From Sphingobium baderi (lineage in GTDB: Bacteria > Pseudomonadota > Alphaproteobacteria > Sphingomonadales > Sphingomonadaceae), in NCBI RefSeq assembly GCF_001456115.1, contig NZ_CP013264.1, forward strand, positions 3,552,501 through 3,616,500: 64,000 nucleotides of DNA, written 5' to 3'. Of this stretch, positions 24,553 through 33,709 are shown piece by piece. Positions within the stretch are counted from its first letter, which is position 1, and each line of letters starts with the position of its first letter. The notes under the pieces were generated by a model. The model was given only the letters and a program-made list of their open reading frames with translations, made no database searches and had not been told where the DNA came from. Made by a program: the position numbers and the translations under genes.

Positions 24553-25632
24553 TTGAAGATGCTCGAAGTCGCCGATCGTTCCGTCTCCCACGACGAAAAT
24601 TCAGCCACTACGTCGGGTGGCAGCCCAATTGCGATGAACGCCATCAATCGTTGGGTGCCGCATGATATCGTGATGCGGGACAGTTGGTTTCCAGTCGCGC
24701 ATAATTATTCCGTGACAGGCAAACCCGTCCGCCGCGCCGTTTATTCAAATCCCATCTTCCTGTGGCGCGACAATGGCGTCGTCGTTGCGAGCGAATTTCA
24801 TCCCAATGAACGGATCGCCCGCGACAAGAGCGAATATACCGATGTTCGCGGTCGCTATCCGGTCATGGAACATTATGGCGTAGTGTGGGTCTGGTTCGGC
24901 AATCCACTGGCAGCCGATCCGGTTCATCTCCCCAGCCTGCCCTTCCTGCCTCCCAAGGGCGGCCTGCCCCGGCACATGACTTCGACCGTCCGGTTCGAAT
25001 GTTCAGCACCTATCAGCCTGGAAAATCTGATCGACCTCACGCACGCCGACTTCCTTCACGCCGACGTGGTTGGCGATGAGCGTTCGGATAGCGAGACGGT
25101 TGAAACCTATTACGACAGCGAAACGGTCACGATGATCCGCACCTGTGTCAACAAGTCGGTGGCGCCGGTGATGAAATTCTTCAGCGGCATCAAGCAGCCG
25201 ACCCAGAATGTGCGGCAGGTGATCCGCATTTATCTGCGCTCGCACTGTGCGATCGCCTATGGCCGTTTCACACCCGGCGACGATGTGCCCCTATTCCACC
25301 CCTGCACGCCCGAGACGCGTGATCGCACGCGGATGGAAATGGTCATGAACACATCCAATGCGGGTCTCATGTTCCGTCACGTCATGCCCAAAGCGGGCTA
25401 CAAGGTGTCGCGTCAGGACAGCTATATGACCTCGCCGCAAAGCCCGCGCTACATGCGTCACACCGACCGCAAGGATTTGCACAGCAAGTTCGATCAGGCC
25501 GGGCAACGCTATCGCATGGCCATGATGGAATTGGCTGACCGGCAGGCGAAGGGCGATTTCGCCTATCGCGACAATGTCAGCGCTGATTGCAGCGACATCA
25601 TCGGCCTGCGTAAGGAACTGTTCCAGTTCTGA
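24553..25632 (+). CDS. Rieske-family oxygenase catalytic subunit lacking the Rieske cluster
   Basis: A 359-residue VanA/PobA-type protein. It opens with WFPVAHNYSVTGKPVRRAVY, the usual start of a Rieske domain, but then passes from FHPNERIARDKSEY directly to RYPVMEHYGVVWVWFGNP. The segment of about 45 residues that should hold both Cys-x-His and Cys-x2-His pairs is absent. The catalytic domain is intact, with LENLIDLTHADFLHADVVGD giving the Asp/His/His-type mononuclear iron site. It starts 8 nt after the Rieske-only gene behind GGAGG. Together they would make one complete oxygenase. Confidence 0.88.
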   Translation: MKMLEVADRSVSHDENSATTSGGSPIAMNAINRWVPHDIVMRDSWFPVAHNYSVTGKPVRRAVYSNPIFLWRDNGVVVASEFHPNERIARDKSEYTDVRGRYPVMEHYGVVWVWFGNPLAADPVHLPSLPFLPPKGGLPRHMTSTVRFECSAPISLENLIDLTHADFLHADVVGDERSDSETVETYYDSETVTMIRTCVNKSVAPVMKFFSGIKQPTQNVRQVIRIYLRSHCAIAYGRFTPGDDVPLFHPCTPETRDRTRMEMVMNTSNAGLMFRHVMPKAGYKVSRQDSYMTSPQSPRYMRHTDRKDLHSKFDQAGQRYRMAMMELADRQAKGDFAYRDNVSADCSDIIGLRKELFQF

Positions 25633-25648
25633 TCTGAATTTCCCAATG

Positions 25649-25676
25649 GGCGGGCAGCGATGCCCGCCTTTTTTTT
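25649..25676 (+). terminator. Rho-independent terminator after the oxygenase pair
   Basis: GGCGGGCA-GCGA-TGCCCGCC forms an 8-bp perfect stem with a tetraloop, followed by eight T residues. This is the clearest intrinsic terminator in the window. It separates the oxygenase operon from the LLM gene, whose RBS starts 5 nt later. Confidence 0.9.
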
Positions 25677-25689
25677 ATTTGGAGGGCTC

Positions 25690-26760
25690 ATGCCCAAACT
25701 CGTCAATGCTGTCGGCGGCGAACGCCGCTGGTGGGCCGTCATGCCTACCCTTCCCGCTCCTGTCATGGCCGGTATCGGCCAGCAGATGGAAGAGGCTGGC
25801 TTCGAAGGCTGCTTCTCGCTTCAGATCTACGGCCCGCCCTTTGTGCCGATGGCTGCCACTGCGGCGCTGACGAGCAACCTCAAAGTCGGCACCGGTGTCG
25901 CCATTGCGGGTACGCGCAGCCCGGTGGAGACTGCTTACGCGGCAATGGACGTAGACCGGATTTCCAGCGGACGCTTCATATTGGGCCTGGGCTCCAGCAT
26001 TAAAAGCTGCGTCACGGGCATGTATGGTGAGCCGGAACGCAAGCTGCTCAGCCATTTACGCGAGAGCGTGAAGGTTATCCGCTATGTGGTCGCCAACGCG
26101 CATAAAGGGCTCGACCCCATCAAGGGAGAATATTTCTCCGCCGATTTTGAGGAGATGATGCTCACCGCGCCGCCAGTGCGAGAGGAGATTCCGATCTGGA
26201 TCGCGGCGTTGCAGGACAAGATGACCGCTCTTGCGCTGGAAGTCGGCGACGGCCTCATGGTCCATGCCCTCTGGTCCGCAGCCTATACGAAGAGCCGCCT
26301 GCCCTTCATAAACGAGACGCTGGCCAAATTCGGTCGCAAGCGCGAGGATGTCGAAATCAACGCCTGGCCATGGATTGCGGTCAATGATGACAAGCAGAAG
26401 GCAATCGATGACAGCCGCGCCACCGTCGCAGCTTATTCCGGCTACAAGGAATATGAGCCCTTTTTCGAAGCGATCGGCTTTGGCGATCAGGCCCGCGCCT
26501 GCCAGCTAAGCTTGGGCGAACATGGCGACATCGCCAAGGTCATCGGCAATGTGTCAGACGAAATGGTCGAAGCCTTCGTAACCTGCGGCTCGGTTGACGA
26601 AGTGCTCGAAAAGATCGAGCCGTTCTGGGATGTCGTGGATTCGCTCTGTCCGATGACGCCTTATCGGGATCTGACCATGGAACAGCTCACCGAATATAAT
26701 GCCGGTCTTTACAAGCTGGTTGCGACCGCCCGCGCTCGCGCCGGAACAGCTACAGGTTGA
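25690..26760 (+). CDS. LLM-class F420-type oxidoreductase
   Basis: A 356-residue luciferase-like TIM-barrel enzyme. Landmarks are QMEEAGFEGCFSLQIYGPP, VGTGVAIAGTRSPVETAYAAMDVDRISSGRFILGLG (the conserved strand 3-4 region) and IPIWIAALQDKMTALALEVGDGLMVH. GGAGGG lies just upstream of the ATG at 25690. The family uses F420 or FMN, and nearby fbiC and npdG favour F420. It starts just past a strong terminator, so it must have its own promoter or depend on read-through. Confidence 0.85.
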   Translation: MPKLVNAVGGERRWWAVMPTLPAPVMAGIGQQMEEAGFEGCFSLQIYGPPFVPMAATAALTSNLKVGTGVAIAGTRSPVETAYAAMDVDRISSGRFILGLGSSIKSCVTGMYGEPERKLLSHLRESVKVIRYVVANAHKGLDPIKGEYFSADFEEMMLTAPPVREEIPIWIAALQDKMTALALEVGDGLMVHALWSAAYTKSRLPFINETLAKFGRKREDVEINAWPWIAVNDDKQKAIDDSRATVAAYSGYKEYEPFFEAIGFGDQARACQLSLGEHGDIAKVIGNVSDEMVEAFVTCGSVDEVLEKIEPFWDVVDSLCPMTPYRDLTMEQLTEYNAGLYKLVATARARAGTATG

Positions 26761-26766
26761 GCTGCA

Positions 26767-26894
26767 CCGGCCCTGCGAGAAGGCCGCCGCACAAGCACTG
26801 AACCCTGCCTTCGTCGAAACGCAAAATCACTCATGCGCGCAACCAGTGTTGCCAGAGGGATATGCGCTTCGATGCAGGGTAATTGCAGTCCCAA
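26767..26894 (-). pseudogene. Possible P450 C-terminal remnant
   Basis: The minus strand between the LLM and KstD-like genes encodes LPCIEAHIPLATLVARMSDF, which resembles the post-haem-loop helix of P450s (C-x-G-x2-LA-x-LE ... LLxRxPDF). A frameshift would be needed to continue into an FDEGRVQCLCGGLLAGPVQL tail ending at a stop. The Gly after the Cys and the Phe-Gly loop are not preserved. This is a weak resemblance and may be chance. Confidence 0.2.
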
Positions 26895-27041
26895 AATAGA
26901 GATCGGTGCGGCAGTTATGGGCGATTGAGGCTCAATCTCTCTCGCTCGGTAAAAGCGCGCGCGTCACCCTCCACTGCTGCAAGGTGAGCCTGCGCGAACC
27001 TTCATCTGCCCGCACGCTACTGATCGCGCGGGCGTTCCCGG

Positions 27042-28697
27042 TCATGCCCCAACCAGTTCCTCCGCCATTGCCTTGCCCGCAATATAGCCTGTCACCATGG
27101 CGGGCCCCACATTACAACCATGGGCCGGCGATTTGCCGCGCCAGATGGAGTTGGCGTCGAGGCCTGCGGCGAACAGGCCCTTCACCGGCGCGCCGTCCGC
27201 GCCGATCACACGGCACTGCTCGTCGATCTTGAGACCCACCGTCGTGGACCCATCGCCCGGATAAATCTTGATGGCATAAAAAGGCGCCTTTTCCAACCGG
27301 CCCAGGCACGGATTGGGCTTGTTCGTCGGATCGCCAATCTCGATGTCGATTTGCGTATCGCCCTTGCCAAATTCCGGATCCTTACCGGTTTCAGCATAGC
27401 GATTCATTTTCGCCACCGTCGCCATCAGCCCATCGGCATCCACCCCGATCTTATCGGCCAGCTCCCGCAGGCTGGGCGCCTCTGTAACATAGCCTGCCGC
27501 AATCAGCTTCTTGAGGCCGCCGCCGCCAGGATAAACCATGCCCATGCCATATTTCTTAATGAAGGCGGCATCACCGATGATGTGTGCCGGCACGGTGCCG
27601 CTCTTGTGCATGGCTTCCACGAAATGAACGGACGCCTCGTTGCCAAAACGCTCGCCCTTCGCATTGACCGCGATGCAGCCGGGTTTCGACATGTCGATCA
27701 GATGTGCATAGCGCGCGACATAGCCGTCCGGGCGCGTCATCTTGGAAACCACGGCCCAGACCGCATTGACCAGATTATCACCGTCGAGCGAAGCTCCCGC
27801 CTCCAGCCCCATATTCATGCCATCGCCGGTATTTTCATACGGCAGGATGGAAACATGCTCCTCGGCAAAGGGAATATAGGCTTTACGCAGCTGCTCGCTG
27901 GCTGAAAAGCCCCCCGACGCCAACAATACTCCGACCTTTGCGTCGATATTTTCGCCATTCGCGCGCACGCCGGTCACGCGGCCGCCCTTCACTAGAAGTT
28001 TGTCGACCGCGGCATCCTTGCGAAGAGTCACTCCGGCATCAATCGCCGATCGCATCAGCCGCGCAGCCAGCGCATTGCCCATGGTGAGCCGCGTTCCGCG
28101 GGGATAACGGCGCGCCTTGTCCAGGCCGAACTTCGCCGCCAGCTTACCAAAATGGAACAGGGATTTGGGCGATGGCATCTCGGCCAGATAGGGAAGATCG
28201 AACAGATCGATCATGAAACCGCCGGGCGCGTTGAATTCCTCGCGAGCCGGGCGCAGCTCGGCAAAATGATTGCCCAGCTTCTTGCCGTCATATTCCTGTG
28301 GCGCAAGCAGGCGGCCATGATCGGCAGAACCGGCGACTTCGGGATACCAATCACTGCTGGGCGGGGAGAGGAGGAAATGTACCTGGCTGTGCTTATCCAG
28401 CCATTCCACCATTTCCGGCCCTGTATCCAGATAGGTATCAATCAGCGCGGGATTGGCCGTCGGCCCGATCACGTCCAATATATATTGGCGCACGACAGTC
28501 CGGTTGTCCTCCACACCGGCGGCCTTTGCCTGCGGGCTGCCGGGAATCCAGATGCCGCCACCCGAAACCGATGTCGTGCCGCCGAAATGTTCGGCCTTTT
28601 CAAGAACGAGGACCGACAGCCCGGCGGACGCGGCTCTGATCGCTGCCGTCAAGCCCGCAGCACCAGACCCCACTACCACCACGTCATATTGGGCCAT
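27042..28697 (-). CDS. KstD-like FAD-dependent dehydrogenase
   Basis: A 551-residue flavoprotein of the fumarate reductase/3-ketosteroid-Delta1-dehydrogenase family. The FAD-binding motif VVVGSGAAGLTAAIRAA and the acid end of strand 2 (VLEKA) are at the N-terminus, followed by GGTTSVSGGGIWIP. The C-terminal active-site region has APFYAIKIYPGDGSTTVGL, with the Tyr and Gly positions used by KstD, and GPAMVTGYIAGKAMAEE. It would insert a double bond next to a ring ketone. Other family members act on cyclohexanone acids or as fumarate reductases, so the substrate is not fixed. GGGAGG precedes the ATG at 28697. Confidence 0.8.
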   Translation of the reverse strand: MAQYDVVVVGSGAAGLTAAIRAASAGLSVLVLEKAEHFGGTTSVSGGGIWIPGSPQAKAAGVEDNRTVVRQYILDVIGPTANPALIDTYLDTGPEMVEWLDKHSQVHFLLSPPSSDWYPEVAGSADHGRLLAPQEYDGKKLGNHFAELRPAREEFNAPGGFMIDLFDLPYLAEMPSPKSLFHFGKLAAKFGLDKARRYPRGTRLTMGNALAARLMRSAIDAGVTLRKDAAVDKLLVKGGRVTGVRANGENIDAKVGVLLASGGFSASEQLRKAYIPFAEEHVSILPYENTGDGMNMGLEAGASLDGDNLVNAVWAVVSKMTRPDGYVARYAHLIDMSKPGCIAVNAKGERFGNEASVHFVEAMHKSGTVPAHIIGDAAFIKKYGMGMVYPGGGGLKKLIAAGYVTEAPSLRELADKIGVDADGLMATVAKMNRYAETGKDPEFGKGDTQIDIEIGDPTNKPNPCLGRLEKAPFYAIKIYPGDGSTTVGLKIDEQCRVIGADGAPVKGLFAAGLDANSIWRGKSPAHGCNVGPAMVTGYIAGKAMAEELVGA

Positions 28698-28773
28698 CAA
28701 GTCCTCCCGTTCCATTCTTCTTTTACCGACATGGGGGAAGCAGCGCCTGTCAGCCCCTTTCCCCCGGCAGGGT

Positions 28774-29694
28774 TCAGATTTTCGGCATGATTTCTTCGGC
28801 GACCCACTGAAGCCGCTCGATATATTCGTTCAAGCCTGACACGCCCGGCGGCAGCGGGACGATGGTTTCATTGACCCCCAATTCCTTCAGCCAGCCCACT
28901 TGGTCGATGACCTTCTGCGCGTCGCGCGTTCCAGGAGCGCGCGGGTCATCCATAATTTCGTGATGGGCGCCGACATTGAGCATTTCCAGTGCAAAGAACA
29001 TGTCGATGGGTCGCCCGTCATATTCAGGCTGCGACCGAATGAAATCGAGACATTCGGGGAATTTTTCCGGCGGCGTCCGGAAAGGCGACCAACCATCGCC
29101 AAACTTTGCCACGCGCTTCAGCACCGGTTCGGCATCGCCCCCGAACCAGATCGGCAGACGCGGCTTCTGCACCGGCTTGGGCGCGAATCCGACATTCTTG
29201 AAGCTGACGAACTCGCCTTCGAATTCGGGCTTTTCCGATGTCCACAGCTCGATGATCGCCGCGACATACTCGTCGGCCATGCGCCCGCGCTGACGGAAAT
29301 CGACGCCCAGCATGTCGAACTCCTCCTTCAGCCAGCCGACGCCAAACAGCGCCGTCGCACGCCCGCTGCTCAGCCAATCGAGCGTCGACCAGGCTTTCGC
29401 CTGCACGATCGGGCTCTGCAAAGGCAGAATCGAAACCGAAGAACTCAGCTTCATGTTCTTGGTGCGGCCAGCCAGGAAAGACAACGCGACTGTGCCATGA
29501 ACATAATGGTCGCCCGAAAGTTCGATATGCTCTTCCGGGATGATGAAATGCTCACCCAACATGCATTTGTTGAAGCCGAGTTGATCGGCGACCGCCATTG
29601 CACGCCCGATATCGTCTCCGGTCAGAGCATATTCCCATGGTTGCGTCATAGCGGCAACATGCATGCTGTTTGGAACGCCGACGTTAAGCTTCAT
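28774..29694 (-). CDS. LLM-class F420-type oxidoreductase (TIGR03619-like)
   Basis: A 306-residue luciferase-like enzyme, the shortest of the four. It begins MKLNVGVPNS and contains AVADQLGFNKCMLGEHFIIP, SVSILPLQSPIVQAKAWSTLDWLSSGRATALFGVGWLKEEFDMLGVDF, LPIWFGGDAEPVLKRVAKFGDGW, the pattern of the probable F420-dependent group. The frame extends to 29817, but GGGAGG before the ATG at 29694 is convincing. A half-copy of the CCTATC motif lies 35-45 nt upstream. It is transcribed toward the KstD-like gene and likely co-transcribed with it. Confidence 0.85.
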   Translation of the reverse strand: MKLNVGVPNSMHVAAMTQPWEYALTGDDIGRAMAVADQLGFNKCMLGEHFIIPEEHIELSGDHYVHGTVALSFLAGRTKNMKLSSSVSILPLQSPIVQAKAWSTLDWLSSGRATALFGVGWLKEEFDMLGVDFRQRGRMADEYVAAIIELWTSEKPEFEGEFVSFKNVGFAPKPVQKPRLPIWFGGDAEPVLKRVAKFGDGWSPFRTPPEKFPECLDFIRSQPEYDGRPIDMFFALEMLNVGAHHEIMDDPRAPGTRDAQKVIDQVGWLKELGVNETIVPLPPGVSGLNEYIERLQWVAEEIMPKI

Positions 29695-29889
29695 TATGTC
29701 CTCCCATGTTTCTCTAAGCCGGAAGGATAGGCGGCGTCGCTTCAGGAGCACCTTCCCACCGGAAGGGGGGAAACAGCTTGAAAACCAAGCCAGACCACGT
29801 TTCCCGTAGCCCAGCACTTACCCTCAATCGACCACTTCTGCTGGCCCCTGTCCGAAGAGAGGGTCATCGCCCTCTCCAGCCAAAAACCT

Positions 29890-30546
29890 TCACGCCTCCG
29901 GCGGAATCAACTCCCCGGTGATACGAATGCCTGCCCCGTCGACCTTATATGTCTTGTTCATGAAAATAAGGATCGACGTCAAAGCCTCCGCCGCTGCCGA
30001 ATTGACGAGTGCTCCCCCATGCAACCCCCGCAGGCCCATGGCATCGGCCAGCGCGACGATGCGCGACCGGGCATCCTTGTCATCACCGAAAACCAGCACA
30101 TCGCATCCGACATCGACATCCTTTGCCAGTTTGTGCGCGGCCACATTATGGAAGGCGGAAACAAGCGTCACATCATCGCCCAACACATTCCGCGCCTTTT
30201 GAGCGGCGGAACCTTCATCCGGCAGTTGGACGCGCATCACTTTAGGCGGAACGAGCGGGACGGTAGTATCCACGACCAGCTTACCGGATACATGAGGGGC
30301 AATGTCGCGAAGGGTCGCTTCCTGCGCGGCAAAGGGGACCGTCACGATAACGATGTCGGCTCCGGCTGCGACGTCCGCATTGGCGCCGCCGCGCAGACCA
30401 TGTCCCAATTCCGACGCGGCCTTTTCCGCACTTTCGGCGCTGCGCGACCCGATCGTCACAGAATAGCCCGCACGCGCGAGTCGCCACGCGATCGCAGCGC
30501 CGAGATTGCCGGTGCCACCGACAACGGCAATGGCAGGAACTGTCAT
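29890..30546 (-). CDS. npdG: F420:NADPH oxidoreductase
   Basis: A 218-residue protein matching the Fno/NpdG family that moves hydride between NADPH and coenzyme F420. The nucleotide turn is VVGGTGNLGAAIAWRLARAG with SRS after strand 2 for the NADPH phosphate. The family marks DIVIVTVPFAAQEATL, VVDTTVPLVPP and VSAFHNVAAHKL are all present, the last lining the deazaflavin pocket. Length agrees with archaeal Fno (about 212) and actinobacterial NpdG. It is the last gene of the operon with fbiC and overlaps the SDR gene by ATGA. It would supply F420H2 to the LLM enzymes. Confidence 0.88.
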   Translation of the reverse strand: MTVPAIAVVGGTGNLGAAIAWRLARAGYSVTIGSRSAESAEKAASELGHGLRGGANADVAAGADIVIVTVPFAAQEATLRDIAPHVSGKLVVDTTVPLVPPKVMRVQLPDEGSAAQKARNVLGDDVTLVSAFHNVAAHKLAKDVDVGCDVLVFGDDKDARSRIVALADAMGLRGLHGGALVNSAAAEALTSILIFMNKTYKVDGAGIRITGELIPPEA

Positions 30547-31373
30547 ATTTTTTCCTCTGATTGGTTGGCGGCAAAGCGCATCATGTCCGCAAAAACCGCA
30601 GAATGTGAGGTGAAACCACCATCAGCCACAATTGATGTGCCAGTGACGTAACGGGATTGATCGGATGCCAGAAAAGCGACAACTTCTGCAATATCTTCCG
30701 GGCGGCCAAGATAGTCGACCACATTATGCTCACGCATCAGCGCCTGCGCCTGCGGTGGCATATTGCGATCCAGGGCATCCGTCATCACCAGTCCGACCAC
30801 GACGACATTGGAACGTATACCCCGCTTCCCATATTGCGTGGCAATATAGCGCGAAAGGCTGAGCATACCGGCCTTGGTCGTGCCATAGGCGGGGAAGTCG
30901 AGATCCCCGGCCAGGCCCTTGCCCGATCCGGTAAAGATGATCGAACCACCGCCGCCTACAAGCATATGCGGGATAGTATGTTTTGCCGTCAGCATCGCCC
31001 CCCGAAGGTTGACGGCGAAGGCCCGGTCCCAGAAATCGGCATCCATATCCCCGATCAGGCCGTCACTCTCAAGCATACCGGTCTGGGCGGCGTTGCTGTG
31101 CAGGATATCCAGCCTGCCGAAACGTTCCACGACCTGCGCGATGCCCTTCTCTACCGTCTCTTCGACGGCAACATCCATGATGACGGCAATCGCTTCGCCG
31201 CCCCTTTCCGTAATTCGCCTGACGGCTTCGTCGAGTGCTCCGGCCTCCCGCCCCGCCACGGCAATTCTTGCCCCGCGGCTCGCCAACATGAGAGCGGTAG
31301 CCAGTCCTATTCCGGTCCCGCCACCCGTGACCATCGCGACTTTGCCGTCCAACGGATATTGCAGATCGGTCAT
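30543..31373 (-). CDS. SDR between fbiC and npdG
   Basis: A 276-residue classical SDR, with MVTGGGTGIGLATALML, SNAA (in place of NNAG), catalytic Ser in FTGSGKGLA, YGTTK as YxxxK, and C-terminal SIVADGG. Its position inside the F420 operon, overlapping both neighbours by 4 nt, suggests it acts on the same substrate as the LLM enzyme of this operon and not on the cofactor. It could also be a pathway alcohol dehydrogenase co-regulated with cofactor supply. Confidence 0.88.
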   Translation of the reverse strand: MTDLQYPLDGKVAMVTGGGTGIGLATALMLASRGARIAVAGREAGALDEAVRRITERGGEAIAVIMDVAVEETVEKGIAQVVERFGRLDILHSNAAQTGMLESDGLIGDMDADFWDRAFAVNLRGAMLTAKHTIPHMLVGGGGSIIFTGSGKGLAGDLDFPAYGTTKAGMLSLSRYIATQYGKRGIRSNVVVVGLVMTDALDRNMPPQAQALMREHNVVDYLGRPEDIAEVVAFLASDQSRYVTGTSIVADGGFTSHSAVFADMMRFAANQSEEKI

Positions 31374-33709
31374 GGTGTCTCCGAAAGAACTGCCGCCCGA
31401 GGAGGCACCGGTTGATAGAGCGTGGTGCGCTGGCGGACGGGCCGTCCTACCATTGCCGCCAAGGCCCGCATTTCATTGGGACCGAACTCCTGCCCGTTGA
31501 CGCCACCTGCCGCGCGGGTGATCGATTCGTCCATCAACGTGCCACCCATGTCATTGGCGCCCGCGTTCAGGATCGCCGACGCGCCCTCGGGTCCCATCTT
31601 CACCCAGGACACCTGTATATTCGGGATCACCGGATGCAACACGATACGTGCGACCGCATGCATCAAAACCGCCTCGCGATAGCTTGGGCCCGAGCGCGCG
31701 AGACCTTTGCGCCAGATCGGCGATTCCATATGCACGAAAGGCAACGGCACGAATTCGGTGAAGCCCCCGGTCGCCTCCTGCAAGGCGCGAATGCGAAGCA
31801 GATGGCGCGCCCAGTGCCGATATTCCTCGACATGGCCGAACATGATTGTCGCCGTGCTGCGTAGCCCGACCCCATGCGCCACGCGCATCACTTCGATCCA
31901 TTCATCCGCCGTCACCTTGTCAGGGCAGATGATGGCTCTAACCTCTGGATCGAGGATCTCCGCCGCCGTGCCCGGCAGCGTGGAAAGACCAGCCTCCTTC
32001 AACCGCGCCAGATAATCCTCCAGCGGCAAGCCCAATGTGCTGGCGCCGTGCATCACCTCCAACGGCGAAAAAGCATGGATATGAATGCCCGGCGCCGCCT
32101 CACGCACCGTCTTCAGGATGGCCAGATAGGTATTGCCATCATAATCGGGGTGAATTCCGCCTTGCAGGCATACTTCAGTCCCACCCCGATCCCATGCTTC
32201 AGCCGCACGGCGGCCAACCTCGGCCAGATCGAGCTTGTAGGCCGGCCCGCGCATGGCTTTGGTGCTGCCTTTAGAGAAAGCACAGAAACCACATTTATAG
32301 AGGCAGATATTGGTGTAGTTGATATTGCGATTGATCGCATAGGTCAGCGTATCGCCAACAGCCTGCTGACGCAGCCGGTCTGCCCAACCGACTATCGCGG
32401 CGAAATCATGTTCCTCGGCATTGAACAGCTTGACGATGTCCGGCTCGCTCAATCGCCTCCCCTCTTCTGCGGCAGCGAGGATCGACAGAACCGATCGGGA
32501 CGCATAGGCTGCGTCTCCGGGCACGATGTCCGGAACGGAATCGCCATGTCCGGCGGACCAGTCATCGACCTTGGGCAGTCCCCGTCCATCTATGGCGCGT
32601 AAAACCTGCGTGGCGACCGCCGGTGCGGCCCATTCACGCGCGGCGAGCGCGTAGCGCGGACCGATAGCGAGCCGTTGCCGCAACATGCGTCCCGCCGCCT
32701 TGGTGGCATCCTCCAATATTTCCAGATGCGGCCAGGGCGCTTCAGGGTTCACATGATCGGGCGTTACGGGCGACACACCGCCCCAGTCATTGACGCCAGC
32801 ACGGATCAACGGCGCCAGGTCAACACGATCATGAAGATTGGGTGGCGCCTGGATTGTCATTTGAGGCCCAAGGATGATCCGCGCCGCTGCTATGGCCCAA
32901 AGATGATCGTCAAGCGACGGTTCGGCATGGTTCGCCATCCTTGTACCCGGCTTTGCCCGGAAATTCTGGATGATGACTTCCTGAATATGACCGTAACGAC
33001 GATGAAGGTCACGAATTGCGACCAGCGCCTCCACCTGCTCGTCGCGGGTTTCGCCAATGCCGATCAGCAGGCCGGTTGTGAATGGCACCCGCGCCCGTCC
33101 GGCTTCTTCAATGGATGCGAGGCGTAAGGCCGGTTCCTTGTCAGGCGAACCGAAATGCGGGCCGCCGCGCTCGCACAGCCGGTTAGAACCGCTTTCCAGC
33201 ATGATGCCCATGGAGGCCGCATGCGGTCGCAGCAGCGCATAGTCGGCACCATTCATCAATCCCGGATTGAGATGAGGGAGCAAGCCCGTCTCACGGAACA
33301 CCAATTCCGCCATTTCAGCGAGATAGGACATTGTGGAGTCGTGCCCCAACTGCTCAAGTGCCTGACGCGCAGCGGCGTACCGAACTTCCGGCTGGTCTCC
33401 GAGCGTGAATAATGCTTCCCGGCATCCGGCCGCCGCACCCGCCCGAGCGATAGCCAGCACCTCATCTCTGCTGAGATACGCGTCGCCAGCGCGAGCCGGC
33501 GTGGTGGCAAAAGTGCAATAATGGCAGACGTCACGGCACAATTTTGTGAGAGGAATGAAAACCTTGCGGGAATAGGTCACGCAATGCCCATGGGCAGCCA
33601 GGGTCATCCCTTCCGCGGCGTCCATCATATCCGCAAGCGATCGGGATCCCAGCACCGCTGCGATCCCGGCCGCTTCGTCTTCGCTCAAATGCAGCAGGTC
33701 CAGTGTCAC
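31370..33709 (-). CDS. fbiC: FO synthase, fused CofG-CofH (FbiC)
   Basis: A 779-residue two-domain radical SAM enzyme that makes FO, the deazaflavin core of F420, from 5-amino-6-ribitylaminouracil and tyrosine. The CofG half has the cluster motif C58-x3-C62-x2-C65 (LCRDVCHYC). The CofH half has C469-x3-C473-x2-C476 (ICLYKCGFC). Further marks are NDWGGVSPVTPDHVNPE in CofG and the matching GANDMGGTLMDESITRAAG in CofH. The fused form is typical of actinobacteria. It overlaps the LLM and SDR genes by 4 nt each. The later F420 genes (cofC, cofD/fbiA, cofE/fbiB) are not in the window. Confidence 0.95.
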   Translation of the reverse strand: MTLDLLHLSEDEAAGIAAVLGSRSLADMMDAAEGMTLAAHGHCVTYSRKVFIPLTKLCRDVCHYCTFATTPARAGDAYLSRDEVLAIARAGAAAGCREALFTLGDQPEVRYAAARQALEQLGHDSTMSYLAEMAELVFRETGLLPHLNPGLMNGADYALLRPHAASMGIMLESGSNRLCERGGPHFGSPDKEPALRLASIEEAGRARVPFTTGLLIGIGETRDEQVEALVAIRDLHRRYGHIQEVIIQNFRAKPGTRMANHAEPSLDDHLWAIAAARIILGPQMTIQAPPNLHDRVDLAPLIRAGVNDWGGVSPVTPDHVNPEAPWPHLEILEDATKAAGRMLRQRLAIGPRYALAAREWAAPAVATQVLRAIDGRGLPKVDDWSAGHGDSVPDIVPGDAAYASRSVLSILAAAEEGRRLSEPDIVKLFNAEEHDFAAIVGWADRLRQQAVGDTLTYAINRNINYTNICLYKCGFCAFSKGSTKAMRGPAYKLDLAEVGRRAAEAWDRGGTEVCLQGGIHPDYDGNTYLAILKTVREAAPGIHIHAFSPLEVMHGASTLGLPLEDYLARLKEAGLSTLPGTAAEILDPEVRAIICPDKVTADEWIEVMRVAHGVGLRSTATIMFGHVEEYRHWARHLLRIRALQEATGGFTEFVPLPFVHMESPIWRKGLARSGPSYREAVLMHAVARIVLHPVIPNIQVSWVKMGPEGASAILNAGANDMGGTLMDESITRAAGGVNGQEFGPNEMRALAAMVGRPVRQRTTLYQPVPPRAAVLSETP

